63,453 nucleotides of DNA from Burkholderiaceae bacterium (GTDB lineage: Bacteria > Pseudomonadota > Gammaproteobacteria > Burkholderiales > Burkholderiaceae_C). Every line of letters begins with the position of its first letter. The first letter of the stretch is position 1. The notes beneath the pieces were generated by a model. That model had not been told where the DNA came from. It was given only the letters and a program-made list of their open reading frames with translations, and ran no database searches. Below are positions 1 to 9,254 of the stretch, one piece after another. Where the stretch lies: the NCBI GenBank assembly GCA_004323695.1, contig SCRU01000151.1, forward strand, positions 1 to 63,453, read 5' to 3'. The position numbers and the translations under genes are program-made.

Positions 1-1
1 G

Positions 2-679
2 AGCATCGAGGGCAAGCGTGGCGAGCCGCGCATGCGCCCGCCCTATATCGCGCAGATCGGGCTGTTTGGCCGCCCGACGCTGGAGCACAACTTCGAGACC
101 CTGTACTGGGTGCGCGACATTGTCGAGAAGGGACCGCAGTGGTTCAGCGGCTTCGGCCGGCACGGCCGCAAGGGGCTGCGCTCGTTCAGCGTGAGTGGCC
201 GCGTGAAGGAGCCCGGCGTGAAGCTGGCGCCGGCCGGCATCACGGTGCAGGAACTGATCGATGAATACTGCGGCGGCATGGCGGAGGGTCATCAGCTGTA
301 CGCCTACCTGCCGGGCGGCGCTTCGGGCGGCATCCTGCCGGCGCGGCTGAACCAGATCCCGCTGGATTTCGATACGCTGCAGCCCTACGACTGCTTCATC
401 GGTTCGGCCGCCGTGATCATTTTGAGCCAGCACGACAGCGCGCGCGATGCGGCCCTCAGCATGATGAGGTTTTTCGCCGACGAGAGCTGCGGCCAGTGCA
501 CGCCGTGCCGCGTCGGCACGGTCAAGGCGGCCCGGCTGATGGAGGCGCCAAAATGGGATATGGACACGCTGGAGGACTTGAGCCAGGTCATGGGCGATGC
601 CTCGATCTGCGGCCTGGGACAGGCGGCGCCGAATCCGATCCGCTGCGTGCAAAAATATTTTCCCGAGGAGATCCAATGA
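2..679 (+). CDS. fdsB: NAD-dependent formate dehydrogenase beta subunit, C-terminal part
   Basis: Partial gene: the reading frame is open from the first base and only the last 225 residues are present. The protein is the NuoF-like flavin/4Fe-4S subunit that passes electrons from formate to NAD+ in the soluble cytoplasmic Fds complex. Visible are the ESCGQCTPCR motif and the downstream SICGLGQ cysteine, which together bind the 4Fe-4S cluster. The stop overlaps the fdsA start (ATGA at 676-679), so translation is probably coupled. NuoF of complex I is the alternative, but the next gene is a molybdopterin formate dehydrogenase, which settles the assignment. Confidence 0.9.
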   Translation, partial: SIEGKRGEPRMRPPYIAQIGLFGRPTLEHNFETLYWVRDIVEKGPQWFSGFGRHGRKGLRSFSVSGRVKEPGVKLAPAGITVQELIDEYCGGMAEGHQLYAYLPGGASGGILPARLNQIPLDFDTLQPYDCFIGSAAVIILSQHDSARDAALSMMRFFADESCGQCTPCRVGTVKAARLMEAPKWDMDTLEDLSQVMGDASICGLGQAAPNPIRCVQKYFPEEIQ

Positions 680-3567
680 CCACGTCCGTTTTATCCGCGG
701 GAGCGAAGCAGTCTGTCCGGCCCGGCGTCGATTTCATGCTGGATGGCCGGACCGTGACGGCCTTCGAGGGCGAATCCATCCTGCAGGCCGCCGGCCGGAA
801 CGGCGTGGCGATCCCGCGTCTTTGCTACACCGAGGGCCAGCGCGCCGATGGCAACTGCCGTGCCTGCGTGGTCGAGATCAAGGGCGAGCGCGTGCTCGCG
901 CCGAGCTGCTGCCGCAACGTCACGGCGGGCATGGAGGTCAAGGCCACCAGCGAACGCGCGCGCAAGAGTCAGCAGATGGTGCTGGAGATGCTGCTGTCCG
1001 ACATGCCGGATGCGGGGTACAAGTGGAATGATGAGGATGGCGGCACGGCGACGGGCGAGCACGGCGAGCTCAGTGAATGGGCGGCGCAGGCCCATGTGAC
1101 GGTGCGTCCGGCGCTCAAGGCGCTGCGCCGCGCCCAGCCGCAAGCCGATGTTTCGCACGCCGCCATGGCCGTCAACCTCGATGCCTGCATCCAGTGCACG
1201 CGCTGCGTGCGCGCCTGCCGCGAGGTTCAGGTCAACGACGTGATTGGCTATGCGCTGCGCGGCTCGCACAGCCAGATCGTGTTCGACTTGGGCGACCCCA
1301 TGGGCGAGAGCACCTGTGTCGGTTGCGGTGAATGCGTGCAGGCGTGTCCGACCGGGGCCCTGATGCCCAAGACGCACATCGGCTCGCAGCTCGTGGACAA
1401 AAAAGTCGACTCGGTCTGTCCGTTCTGCGGTGTCGGCTGCCTGCTCACCTACAACGTGCGCGGCAACACCATTGTGAGCGTGGAAGGGCGCGACGGCCCG
1501 GCGAATCATGGCCGCCTGTGCGTGAAGGGCCGCTTCGGCTTCGATTACGCACACCATCAGCAGCGCCTGACCGTGCCGCTGATCCGCAAAAGCGGTGTGC
1601 CCAAGGACACTGCCGCGCTGGCCGATCGCAACCGCGACTGGCGCGCCGTGTTCCGTGAAGCGAGCTGGGAGGAAGCCTTGAGCCTGACAACCGGCAAGCT
1701 CAAGTCGCTGCGTGACAACCACGGCAAGAAGGCGCTGGCCGGCTTTGGCTCGGCCAAGGGCAGCAACGAGGAGGCCTATCTGTTCCAGAAGCTGGTGCGC
1801 ACCGGCTTCGGCAGCAACAACGTGGACCACTGCACGCGGCTGTGCCACGCCTCCAGCGTGGCGGCCCTGCTGGAGGGCGTCGGCTCCGGTGCGGTCAGCA
1901 ACCAGGTCAGCGATGTGGCCGAGGCCGGGCTGATCCTGATCATCGGATCGAACCCGACGGCCAACCACCCGGTGGCGGCCACCTGGATGAAGAATGCCGC
2001 CAAGAGCGGCACCAAAATCGTGCTGGCCGATCCGCGCGTCACCGACATCGGCAAACATGCCTGGCGCACCCTGCAGTTCCGCGCCGATACCGACGTGGCG
2101 ATGCTCAACGCGCTGATTCACACGGTGATCGAAGAGGGCCTGGTGGACGAAGCCTTCGTGCGCGATCGGGCCAGCAACTTCGCAGCGCTGAAGGAAAACG
2201 TCAAGGGCTACAGCCCGGAAGCGATGGCGCCGATCTGCGGCATCCCGGCCGCCACCCTGCGCGAGGTCGCGCGCGAATTCGCGCGTCCCAGCGGCGCGCG
2301 CAAGGGCGCGATGATTCTGTGGGGCATGGGCATCAGCCAGCACGTGCACGGCACCGACAACGCGCGCTGCCTGATCGCGCTCGCGACCGTGACCGGACAG
2401 ATCGGCAAGCCCGGCACCGGCCTGCATCCGCTGCGCGGCCAGAACAACGTGCAGGGCGCGAGCGACGCCGGCCTGATCCCGATGATGTACCCGAACTACC
2501 AGCTGGTCTCCGCTCCGGCCGCGCACCAGTGGTTCGAGAAATTCTGGGGCCAGCCGCTGGATGACCAGCCCGGCTACACCGTGATCGAGATCATGCACAA
2601 GGTGCTGGCGCCCGAGAGCGATCCACACAAGATTCGCGGCATGTACATCATGGGCGAGAACCCGGCCATGAGCGACCCCGATCTGAACCATGCGCGCCAT
2701 GCCCTGGCCAGCCTGGAGCATCTGGTGGTGCAGGATATTTTCATGACGGAGACCGCGTGGCTGGCCGACGTGGTATTGCCCGCGACCGCCTGGCCCGAGA
2801 AGACCGGCACGGTGACGAACACGGACCGCATGGTGCAGTTGGGCCGGCAGGCGATAGTGCCGCCGGGGGACGCCAGGGCGGACCTGTGGATCGTCCAGCA
2901 GATCGCGCGCGGCATGGGCCTCAACTGGAACTACCCGGGCGAGCACCACGGCGTGGCCGCCGTGTACGAGGAAATGCGCCAGGCCATGCATGCGGCGATT
3001 GCCGGCATTTCGTGGGAGCGGCTGCAGCGCGAGTCGAGCGTGACTTATCCCTGCCTGAGCGAAGACGATCCGGGCCAGCCCACGGTGTTCATCGACGACT
3101 TTCCGACACCGGATGGCCGGGTCAAACTGGTGCCTGCCGACATCATCCCGGCGAATGAGCGTCCCGATGCAGACTACCCGTTCGTGCTGATCACCGGGCG
3201 CCAGCTGGAACACTGGCATACCGGCAGCATGACGCGCCGCGCCAGCGTGCTGGACGCGATCGAGCCGATGGCCACCGCGTCGATGTGCGGCGCCGACCTG
3301 CTGGCGCTGGGGCTGCAGGCCGGCGATGTGATCACGGTGCAGTCGCGCCGCGGCGAGGTGGCGATTCATGTGCGGCGTGACGACGGTACTCCGCAGGGCG
3401 CGGTGTTTATCCCGTTCGCGTATTACGAGGCGGCGGCGAACCTGATGACGAACCCGGCGCTGGACCCGTTCGGGAAAATCCCCGAGGTCAAGTACTGTGC
3501 GGTCGCTGTTCGAGCCGGCGGCAGGGCGGCGGCCACGGTCGGCTACGGGGCCGAGGCGCTGGCTTGA
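676..3567 (+). CDS. fdsA: NAD-dependent formate dehydrogenase alpha subunit (molybdenum)
   Basis: 963 residues, the usual size for FdsA. It oxidises formate to CO2 at a bis-MGD molybdenum centre. In order it has an N-terminal 2Fe-2S ferredoxin-like domain (LCYTEGQRADGNCRAC), a NuoG-like stretch with 4Fe-4S motifs CIQCTRC and CVGCGEC, the CPFCGVGC cluster site of the catalytic part, and the molybdopterin oxidoreductase and dinucleotide-binding domains. Cys390 in RLCHASS is the predicted Mo ligand (Cys rather than selenocysteine). The ATG at 676 overlaps the fdsB stop and has GAGGAG just upstream. A longer in-frame start at 496 would lie inside fdsB and is rejected. Confidence 0.95.
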   Translation: MTTSVLSAGAKQSVRPGVDFMLDGRTVTAFEGESILQAAGRNGVAIPRLCYTEGQRADGNCRACVVEIKGERVLAPSCCRNVTAGMEVKATSERARKSQQMVLEMLLSDMPDAGYKWNDEDGGTATGEHGELSEWAAQAHVTVRPALKALRRAQPQADVSHAAMAVNLDACIQCTRCVRACREVQVNDVIGYALRGSHSQIVFDLGDPMGESTCVGCGECVQACPTGALMPKTHIGSQLVDKKVDSVCPFCGVGCLLTYNVRGNTIVSVEGRDGPANHGRLCVKGRFGFDYAHHQQRLTVPLIRKSGVPKDTAALADRNRDWRAVFREASWEEALSLTTGKLKSLRDNHGKKALAGFGSAKGSNEEAYLFQKLVRTGFGSNNVDHCTRLCHASSVAALLEGVGSGAVSNQVSDVAEAGLILIIGSNPTANHPVAATWMKNAAKSGTKIVLADPRVTDIGKHAWRTLQFRADTDVAMLNALIHTVIEEGLVDEAFVRDRASNFAALKENVKGYSPEAMAPICGIPAATLREVAREFARPSGARKGAMILWGMGISQHVHGTDNARCLIALATVTGQIGKPGTGLHPLRGQNNVQGASDAGLIPMMYPNYQLVSAPAAHQWFEKFWGQPLDDQPGYTVIEIMHKVLAPESDPHKIRGMYIMGENPAMSDPDLNHARHALASLEHLVVQDIFMTETAWLADVVLPATAWPEKTGTVTNTDRMVQLGRQAIVPPGDARADLWIVQQIARGMGLNWNYPGEHHGVAAVYEEMRQAMHAAIAGISWERLQRESSVTYPCLSEDDPGQPTVFIDDFPTPDGRVKLVPADIIPANERPDADYPFVLITGRQLEHWHTGSMTRRASVLDAIEPMATASMCGADLLALGLQAGDVITVQSRRGEVAIHVRRDDGTPQGAVFIPFAYYEAAANLMTNPALDPFGKIPEVKYCAVAVRAGGRAAATVGYGAEALA

Positions 3568-4424
3568 GCCTGCCGTATCTGACCGAGGCGCGCGCGCCCC
3601 TGACCCGCGAGATCGAAGTCATCAACGAGCACGGCGAACACGAAACGATCCAGGTTCCGTCCGAACGCGCGCTCACGGTGTACGTGGACAACCGCGAACT
3701 GGTCACGCTCATGACGCTGGGAGCCCGCCCGGAGTGGCTGGTGCTCGGGTTTCTGCGCAACCAGCGGCTGGTGCGGGGCGTGGAGGAGGTTGTTTCCATC
3801 ACGGTGGACTGGGAGGTCGGCGCGGCCGCAGTCAAGACCCGCGGCGGCATCGAGCGCGTGGAAGAGCGCACCGCCAGGCGCGTGGTGACCACCGGCTGCG
3901 GCCAGGGCAGCGTGTTCGGCGACCTGATGGACGAGATCGACACGATCCGGCTGCCGCACTCGGTACTCACGCAAGCCCAGCTTTATGGCATCACGAGCGC
4001 GATCCGCCTGCAGGAGAGTACCTACAAATCGGCCGGCTCGGTGCATGGCTGCGCGCTGTTTCGCGTGAAGGACAGCGGGCCCGAAATGCTGCTTTTCGTC
4101 GAGGACGTGGGCCGGCACAATGCCATCGACACCATTGCCGGCTGGATGTGGCTGCAGGAACCGTCCGCCATGGGCGGTGCCGACAAGGTGTTCTACACCA
4201 CGGGTCGCCTCACCAGCGAGATGATCATCAAGTCCGCGCAGATGGGGGTGCCCATCGTGGTTTCGCGCAGCGGCATCACGCAGATGGGACACGAGGTCGC
4301 GCAGCGTCTCGCGCTGTGCACCATCGGCCGCGCCTCCAGCCGGCACTTTATCTGCTACAGCGCGCCCGGGCGCCTGCAAATGCAGCCCGAGCTGGCCGGC
4401 GCGAATCCGCGCGCCACGGCGTAA
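3564..4424 (+). CDS. fdhD: Formate dehydrogenase accessory protein FdhD/FdsC
   Basis: 286 residues of the FdhD family, which passes sulfur to, or carries, the bis-MGD cofactor during maturation of formate dehydrogenase. The start is TTG at 3564, overlapping the fdsA stop as TTGA, which points to translational coupling. Conserved family stretches are visible (FLRNQRLVRGVEEV, VHGCALF, VEDVGRHNAIDTIAGW, YTTGRLTSEMIIKSAQMGVPI). The loop that carries the CxxC sulfurtransferase pair in E. coli FdhD reads TGCGQGS here, so Cys112 is present but position 115 is Gly. No fdsD follows. Only 36 bases separate this gene from the next, unrelated gene. Confidence 0.88.
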   Translation: MSLPYLTEARAPLTREIEVINEHGEHETIQVPSERALTVYVDNRELVTLMTLGARPEWLVLGFLRNQRLVRGVEEVVSITVDWEVGAAAVKTRGGIERVEERTARRVVTTGCGQGSVFGDLMDEIDTIRLPHSVLTQAQLYGITSAIRLQESTYKSAGSVHGCALFRVKDSGPEMLLFVEDVGRHNAIDTIAGWMWLQEPSAMGGADKVFYTTGRLTSEMIIKSAQMGVPIVVSRSGITQMGHEVAQRLALCTIGRASSRHFICYSAPGRLQMQPELAGANPRATA

Positions 4425-4460
4425 CGGGAGCGCGCTGCCGCCGCAAGGCAGAATCAGGCC

Positions 4461-6989
4461 ATGAGTGCCGCGTTTCTTCGCCTGGGCTGGCGCACGCTGT
4501 GGCGTGACGTGCGCGCCGGTGAGTTGCAACTGCTCATCGTGGCCGTGACCCTCGCAGTGGCGGCCCTCACGGCCGTCGGCTTTTTTTCCGACCGTCTGCA
4601 GGGCGGGCTGCAGCGCGATGCGCGGCAATTGCTGGGGGGCGACGCGGTCATCGCGAGCGATCACCCGACACCTGCGCGCTTCATCGACGAGGCCCGTGCG
4701 CTCGGCCTGCAGACTGCGCGCACCCTCGGATTCCCGACCATGGGGCGAGCCACCGACGCGCAGGGCGGTGCCAGCAGGCTGGTGGCGCTCAAGGCCGTCG
4801 GCGCGGGCTATCCGCTGCGCGGCAGCCTGAGCGTGGCCGCCGGCCCCGAAGAAGCCGCGTACAGCACGCGCGAAATTCCGGCGCCGGGTCAGGTCTGGGT
4901 CGACGCGTCCCTGCTCGAGGCCCTGAATCTCAGGATGGATGATGCGCTGCTGCTGGGCGATGCCACGCTGCATATCAGCCGCGTCATCGTGATCGAGCCC
5001 GACCGGGGCGCCGGTTTCATGAGCTTCGCGCCGCGCGTCATGCTGAATCAGGCGGATCTGGCGGCGACCCGGCTGATCCAGCCGGCCAGCCGCGTGAGCT
5101 ACCGCTTTGCGGTCGCGGGGCCGGACCGGCAGGTCAGGGCCTTTGTGCAGTGGGCCGAGGCGCAGATCAGGCATCCCGACGGCCCCGCGATGCGCGGCGT
5201 GCGCGTCGAGTCGCTGAAAACGGGCCAGCCGGCGATGCGCCAGACGCTGGATCGGGCGCAAAACTTCCTGAACCTTGTCGCGCTGCTGGCCGCCCTGCTC
5301 AGCGCCGTGGCGGTCGCGCTGACGGCGCGGGCCTTTGCGGCAAGCCATCTGGACGACTGCGCCATGCTGCGGGTGCTGGGCCAGGGCCAGCGCACCATTG
5401 CCGCAAGCTATACCTTCGAGTTTGCGCTGGTGGGCCTGTTTGCGAGTGCCGCCGGCGTGCTGCTGGGCTATCTGGTGCACTACGGGTTCGTGCTGCTGCT
5501 GGCGGGACTCATCGAGGTCGCGCTGCCTGCGCCCAGTTGGTGGCCGGTGGGCCTGGGGCTGGGCATGGGCCTGACGCTGATGCTGGCCTTTGGCCTGCCG
5601 CCGGTGCTGCAACTCGCACAGGTGCCGCCGCTGCGCGTGATCCGCCGCGACGTGGGCAGTCTCAAACCGGCATCGCTCGCCGTGCTTGCCGTTGGCGTTG
5701 CCGGCTTTGCCGCGCTGTTGCTGGCCACCAGCAGCGATCTGATGCTGGGCCTGATCGCGGTAGGCGGCTTTGCCGCGGCCGTGCTGGTGTTCGCGGCCTC
5801 GAGCTGGATCGCCGTCTGGCTGTTGCGCCGCAGTGTGAACGAGGCGACGGCGCCGCGCTGGCTGGTGCTGGCCACGCGCCAGATATCGGCGCGGCCGGCC
5901 TATGCGGTGCTGCAGGTGAGCAGCCTGGCGGTCGGCCTGCTCGCCCTGGTGTTGCTGGTGCTGCTGCGCACCGACCTGATCAACGGCTGGCGCCAGGCGA
6001 CTCCGCCGGACGCGCCGAACCGTTTCGTGATCAACGTGATGCCCGAGCAGAGCGCCGCGTTCCAGCAGGCACTTCGGGCCGCTGGCGTGACCCGGTTTGA
6101 CTGGTACCCGATGATTCGCGGCCGGCTCGTGGCCATCAATGGCAAGAGCGTGACGGCGGCCGACTATTCAGACGCTGGCGCCCGACGTTTGCTGAACCGG
6201 GAATTCAACCTGTCCTACAGCGCGGTGCAACCGCCCTACAACCAGATCGTCGCCGGGCGCTGGATACCGGATCAAAAAGGGGCGATCAGCATCGAGCTGG
6301 GCATTGCCAAAACCCTGCACCTGGCGCTGGGCGACGTCGTGCGCTTCGACGTGGGGGGCGTGCCGGTCGATTCGACCATTCGTTCGCTGCGCAAGGTCGA
6401 CTGGGGCTCGATGCATGCCAATTTCTTCGCGATGTATCCGGTGAGCCATCTGCCCGATGTGCCCACGACCTACATGGGCGCGTTCAGGGACCCCGGCACG
6501 CGCGGCTTCGACAACCAGCTGGTGCGCAGGTTTCCCAACATCACCAGTATCGACATGACGAGCACCATCGCGCAATTGCAACGGGTACTGGACCAAGTGA
6601 TCCGCGCGGTCGAATTCCTGTTCGGATTCACGCTCGCGGCCGGGCTGGTCGTGCTGTTTGCCGCGATCAGCGCCACGCGCGAGGAGCGCGCCCGGGAGTT
6701 CGCGATCATGCGCGCGGTCGGAGCACGGTCCCGGCTGCTGCGCCAGGTGCAGCGCGCCGAACTTGCCGGCGTGGGCTTGCTCGCGGGTTTTCTGTCCAGC
6801 GTGGTGGCCATGGGCATCGGCGGGGCACTCGCGAGTCAGGTGTTCGGTTTCGAATGGACGCCGCCGCTGTGGGTGCCCGCGGCGGGTGCTCTGGCGGGCG
6901 GCCTGCTGGCGCTGGGCGCGGGCTGGTGGGGCCTGCGCGAAGTGCTGCGCCGCCCGGTGGTGGAGACGCTGCGCAACGCACCGCAGTGA
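4461..6989 (+). CDS. FtsX-like ABC transporter permease (YbbP type)
   Basis: 842 residues, the length and layout of YbbP-type permeases: an N-terminal membrane helix (about 20-40), a periplasmic MacB-like domain, an FtsX block of three to four helices (about 265-400), a further central membrane block (about 410-510), a second periplasmic region, and a C-terminal FtsX block with RAREFAIMRAVGA (about 710-840). Such permeases act with a LolD-like ATPase (YbbA) in the inner membrane. The substrate is unknown. No ATPase gene adjoins it here. The nearest lolD-type gene is at 26971, paired with its own permease. Confidence 0.82.
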   Translation: MSAAFLRLGWRTLWRDVRAGELQLLIVAVTLAVAALTAVGFFSDRLQGGLQRDARQLLGGDAVIASDHPTPARFIDEARALGLQTARTLGFPTMGRATDAQGGASRLVALKAVGAGYPLRGSLSVAAGPEEAAYSTREIPAPGQVWVDASLLEALNLRMDDALLLGDATLHISRVIVIEPDRGAGFMSFAPRVMLNQADLAATRLIQPASRVSYRFAVAGPDRQVRAFVQWAEAQIRHPDGPAMRGVRVESLKTGQPAMRQTLDRAQNFLNLVALLAALLSAVAVALTARAFAASHLDDCAMLRVLGQGQRTIAASYTFEFALVGLFASAAGVLLGYLVHYGFVLLLAGLIEVALPAPSWWPVGLGLGMGLTLMLAFGLPPVLQLAQVPPLRVIRRDVGSLKPASLAVLAVGVAGFAALLLATSSDLMLGLIAVGGFAAAVLVFAASSWIAVWLLRRSVNEATAPRWLVLATRQISARPAYAVLQVSSLAVGLLALVLLVLLRTDLINGWRQATPPDAPNRFVINVMPEQSAAFQQALRAAGVTRFDWYPMIRGRLVAINGKSVTAADYSDAGARRLLNREFNLSYSAVQPPYNQIVAGRWIPDQKGAISIELGIAKTLHLALGDVVRFDVGGVPVDSTIRSLRKVDWGSMHANFFAMYPVSHLPDVPTTYMGAFRDPGTRGFDNQLVRRFPNITSIDMTSTIAQLQRVLDQVIRAVEFLFGFTLAAGLVVLFAAISATREERAREFAIMRAVGARSRLLRQVQRAELAGVGLLAGFLSSVVAMGIGGALASQVFGFEWTPPLWVPAAGALAGGLLALGAGWWGLREVLRRPVVETLRNAPQ

Positions 6990-6999
6990 CCGGCCCGGC

Positions 7000-7341
7000 T
7001 CAATGGTGATGGCCGCCCCAGTGGCCGTGCCCTCCCGCATGGCCACCCCAGTGGCCGCCCCATCCACCCCGGTGACCACCCCATCCACCCCAATGGTGGT
7101 AGCCATAGCCGAAGAAGAAGGGTCCGCCGCCGATGTACACCGGGTCGTAGTAGTACGGGGTATACGGGTATCCCGCGTAGTACGGGGAATACGCATACGG
7201 CGCCGCATAGATGGGTTGGCCGTTCGCGTCCGTGCCGACCACGGCCCCGGGCGGGCCGTACACTGCGCACCCACCCAGTGCGGACAGCAGGACCAGCGCC
7301 AGGCCCAGACGTTTCGCGGTGCCCGTGAGTGATGCGTTCAT
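7000..7341 (-). CDS. Small lipoprotein with Tyr/Pro-rich middle and His/Gly/Trp-rich tail
   Basis: 113 residues. A signal peptide ends in a lipobox (LSALGGC, Cys25), so the mature protein should be a lipoprotein. After a short segment the sequence is rich in Tyr and Pro (about 45-75), and the last 35 residues are almost only Gly, His and Trp in repeated WGGH units. No enzymatic motif is visible. The His-rich tail could bind metal ions, but that is inference from composition alone. The tail is encoded by imperfect direct repeats of CCCCAGTGGCCGCC and CCATCCACCCC type (about 7013-7095), which would favour length variation. The gene is transcribed towards the end of the FtsX-like gene. Confidence 0.7.
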   Translation of the reverse strand: MNASLTGTAKRLGLALVLLSALGGCAVYGPPGAVVGTDANGQPIYAAPYAYSPYYAGYPYTPYYYDPVYIGGGPFFFGYGYHHWGGWGGHRGGWGGHWGGHAGGHGHWGGHHH

Positions 7342-7392
7342 GTGGATTTGGAGATGCCGGGTGCCCTGGCAGTTCAGCCGGCTGGCTGACTG

Positions 7393-8043
7393 TTACACCT
7401 TGACCGCCGCCGATGGCTGCAGCAACACCACGAGCGCGCCGGCGCCGCCCTGGGCCGGCCGGGCCTGCACAAAGGCCAGCACCTCGCTTTTCTGGATCAG
7501 CCAGCCATGTACCCTGGACTTGAGCACCGGCGTCTTGCCGGGGGACCCCAGACCTTTGCCATGCACGACACGCACGCAGCGCAGACCCTGCTGGCGCGCA
7601 TCCCGCAGAAAAGCCCCGAGCGCCTCGCGCGCGGCGTCGATGCGCAGGCCGTGCAGGTCGATCTCGCGCTGTATGCGCCAGTCGCCACGGCGCAGCTTGC
7701 GGATCACGTCCGGGCCGATGCCGGGTCGCTGGAAGCTCAGATGCTCGTCGGTGTCGAGCAGGCTGCTGGCGTCGAACTCGTCGCTCACGGACTCGCGCAT
7801 CGCGGCTTGCTCGTCGCGCCGGCGCTGCAGTGCCACGGGGGCGGGTTGCGTCCGGCTCAAATTCGCCCGGCGCGTGTCGGGCAGGGGTTTGACGTTTTTC
7901 ACGGCCAGCGCAAACAACTCTTTCCTGGATTTGGCGCGGCGCTCGTCCTCCATTCGTGCAGCCTCCTGCCGGGCTTGCAGCGCACGCGCCTGGGCGATCT
8001 GCTTTTGCACAGGCCCCAGATCCTGCAGCGAGCGGAGCTTCAC
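7393..8043 (-). CDS. Smr domain protein
   Basis: 216 residues. A charged, coiled-coil-like N-terminus (about 1-60) is followed by a linker and a C-terminal Smr domain with [12 protein letters not shown] (near 126) and VVHGKGLGS (near 160), the two hallmark motifs. Stand-alone Smr proteins of this layout are DNA/RNA nickases or nuclease-like proteins of uncertain role, related to the MutS2 C-terminus. The GTG start at 8043 overlaps the radC stop as GTGA, so it is probably translated with radC. Confidence 0.85.
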   Translation of the reverse strand: MKLRSLQDLGPVQKQIAQARALQARQEAARMEDERRAKSRKELFALAVKNVKPLPDTRRANLSRTQPAPVALQRRRDEQAAMRESVSDEFDASSLLDTDEHLSFQRPGIGPDVIRKLRRGDWRIQREIDLHGLRIDAAREALGAFLRDARQQGLRCVRVVHGKGLGSPGKTPVLKSRVHGWLIQKSEVLAFVQARPAQGGAGALVVLLQPSAAVKV

Positions 8044-8723
8044 AGCAACCCCCGCTCGGCCATGGACAGGGCCTGGCCCGCACCCACGATCACGTGGTCC
8101 AGCACGCGCACATCGACCAGCGCGAGCGCGGCCTTCAGGGTCTGCGTCAGCGCTTCGTCGGCACGCGAGGGCAGGACGGTGCCGCTGGGGTGGTTGTGCG
8201 CCAGCACCACGGCCGCGGCCTGGTAATGCAGCGCGCGCAGCACGACCTCGCGCGGATACACGCTGGTTTGCGTGAGCGTGCCGCGAAACAGTTCCTCCAG
8301 CGCCAGCAACCTGTTTTGCGCATCCAGGAACAGCACCGCGAACACCTCGTGCGGGCGTGCCGCCAGCTGCAGCTGCAGGTAGTGCTTGACGGCATCGGGC
8401 GAATCAAGGCCCTCGCGCTCGCGCAACTGCTGCGCCAGCGCACGCCGCGCCAGTTCCAGCACGGCCACCAGCTCGGCCCGCTTGGCCGGGCCCAGGCCCT
8501 TGACCCGCCCCAGATCTTCGGCGCTCGCATGCAGCAGGCCGGCGATGCCGTCGAAGCCGGTCTTGATCTCGAGCAGCTCCTGCGCCAGCTGCAGCACCCC
8601 CTTGCCCTGAATGCCGGTGCGCAGCAGCAGCGCCAGCAACTCGGCATCGCTCAAGGCGCCCGCGCCGCGGGCCAGCAGCTTCTCGCGCGGGCGCGCATCC
8701 GGGGGAAGGTCTTTCAGGGGCAT
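8040..8723 (-). CDS. radC: RadC/JAB-domain protein
   Basis: 227 residues, standard length. An N-terminal helix-hairpin-helix region ([13 protein letters not shown], about 73-85) is followed by an MPN/JAB-type domain with the zinc-binding HNHPSG motif at 176-181 and a downstream Asp ([11 protein letters not shown]). The family is named for a presumed DNA-repair role that has since been doubted. Its true function is unclear. The ATG at 8723 is the only good start. The 3' end overlaps the start of the Smr gene by four bases. The upstream neighbour fkpB is divergent, leaving 57 bases between the starts. Confidence 0.92.
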   Translation of the reverse strand: MPLKDLPPDARPREKLLARGAGALSDAELLALLLRTGIQGKGVLQLAQELLEIKTGFDGIAGLLHASAEDLGRVKGLGPAKRAELVAVLELARRALAQQLREREGLDSPDAVKHYLQLQLAARPHEVFAVLFLDAQNRLLALEELFRGTLTQTSVYPREVVLRALHYQAAAVVLAHNHPSGTVLPSRADEALTQTLKAALALVDVRVLDHVIVGAGQALSMAERGLL

Positions 8724-8780
8724 GAAGCAGCGGACCGGGTGGAGTTTCTACAATGGAGGCCAGTTTATCGGCACTTCTCA

Positions 8781-9254
8781 ATGACTCCAGCGACACCCGC
8801 TCCAGCCCAGGTCCAGCCGGGCTCCTTCCTGACCCTGCACTACCGCTTGAGCGGCCCCAGGGGCGACATCATCAATACCTTTGCCGGCAAGCCTGCCACG
8901 CTGTCACTGGGCGCGGGCGAGCTGTCGCCCGCCGTGGAGCGGCGTCTGCTCGGCCTGCACGAGGGCGCGCGCGTCGCCTTCGATATTCCCGCCGGCGAGG
9001 CCTTTGGCGAGCGCAATCCCGCCATGGTGCAGTGGGTGGCACGCAAACTGCTGCTGGAAATGGGCGACCCCGCAGCGCAGTACCAGGTCGGCGATGTGGT
9101 GGAATTCCCCGCGCCAGATGGCGCCGGCCACTACGCCGGTGCCGTGCAACAGGTGCGCAGCGACGCCGGCGGCGACGCCGTGCTGTTCGACTTCAACCAC
9201 CCGCTCGCGGGCCAGCCGGTGACGTTCGAAGTGCACCTGATCGGCGTGCTATGA
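8781..9254 (+). CDS. fkpB: FKBP-type peptidyl-prolyl isomerase (SlpA/FkpB-like)
   Basis: 157 residues of the SlyD/SlpA branch of FKBP isomerases: an FKBP half (LTLHYRLS..., [14 protein letters not shown]), an inserted IF-type flap domain ([20 protein letters not shown]) and the C-terminal FKBP strand with [15 protein letters not shown]. It should assist protein folding in the cytoplasm. The start at 8781 gives the family length. A much longer upstream frame lies antisense to radC and is not real. It overlaps ispH by four bases (ATGA at 9251), the same fkpB-ispH pairing found in enterobacteria. Confidence 0.93.
   Translation: MTPATPAPAQVQPGSFLTLHYRLSGPRGDIINTFAGKPATLSLGAGELSPAVERRLLGLHEGARVAFDIPAGEAFGERNPAMVQWVARKLLLEMGDPAAQYQVGDVVEFPAPDGAGHYAGAVQQVRSDAGGDAVLFDFNHPLAGQPVTFEVHLIGVL

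Noticed and set aside
691-3369. 892-codon open frame on the minus strand
   Set aside because: It lies wholly antisense to fdsA, which has clear motifs. Long antisense frames are expected in DNA of this G+C content, and the translation has no recognisable domain.
3543-5612. 689-codon minus-strand frame across fdhD and the permease
   Set aside because: Antisense to two supported genes, composition rich in Arg, His and Gln as in shadow frames.
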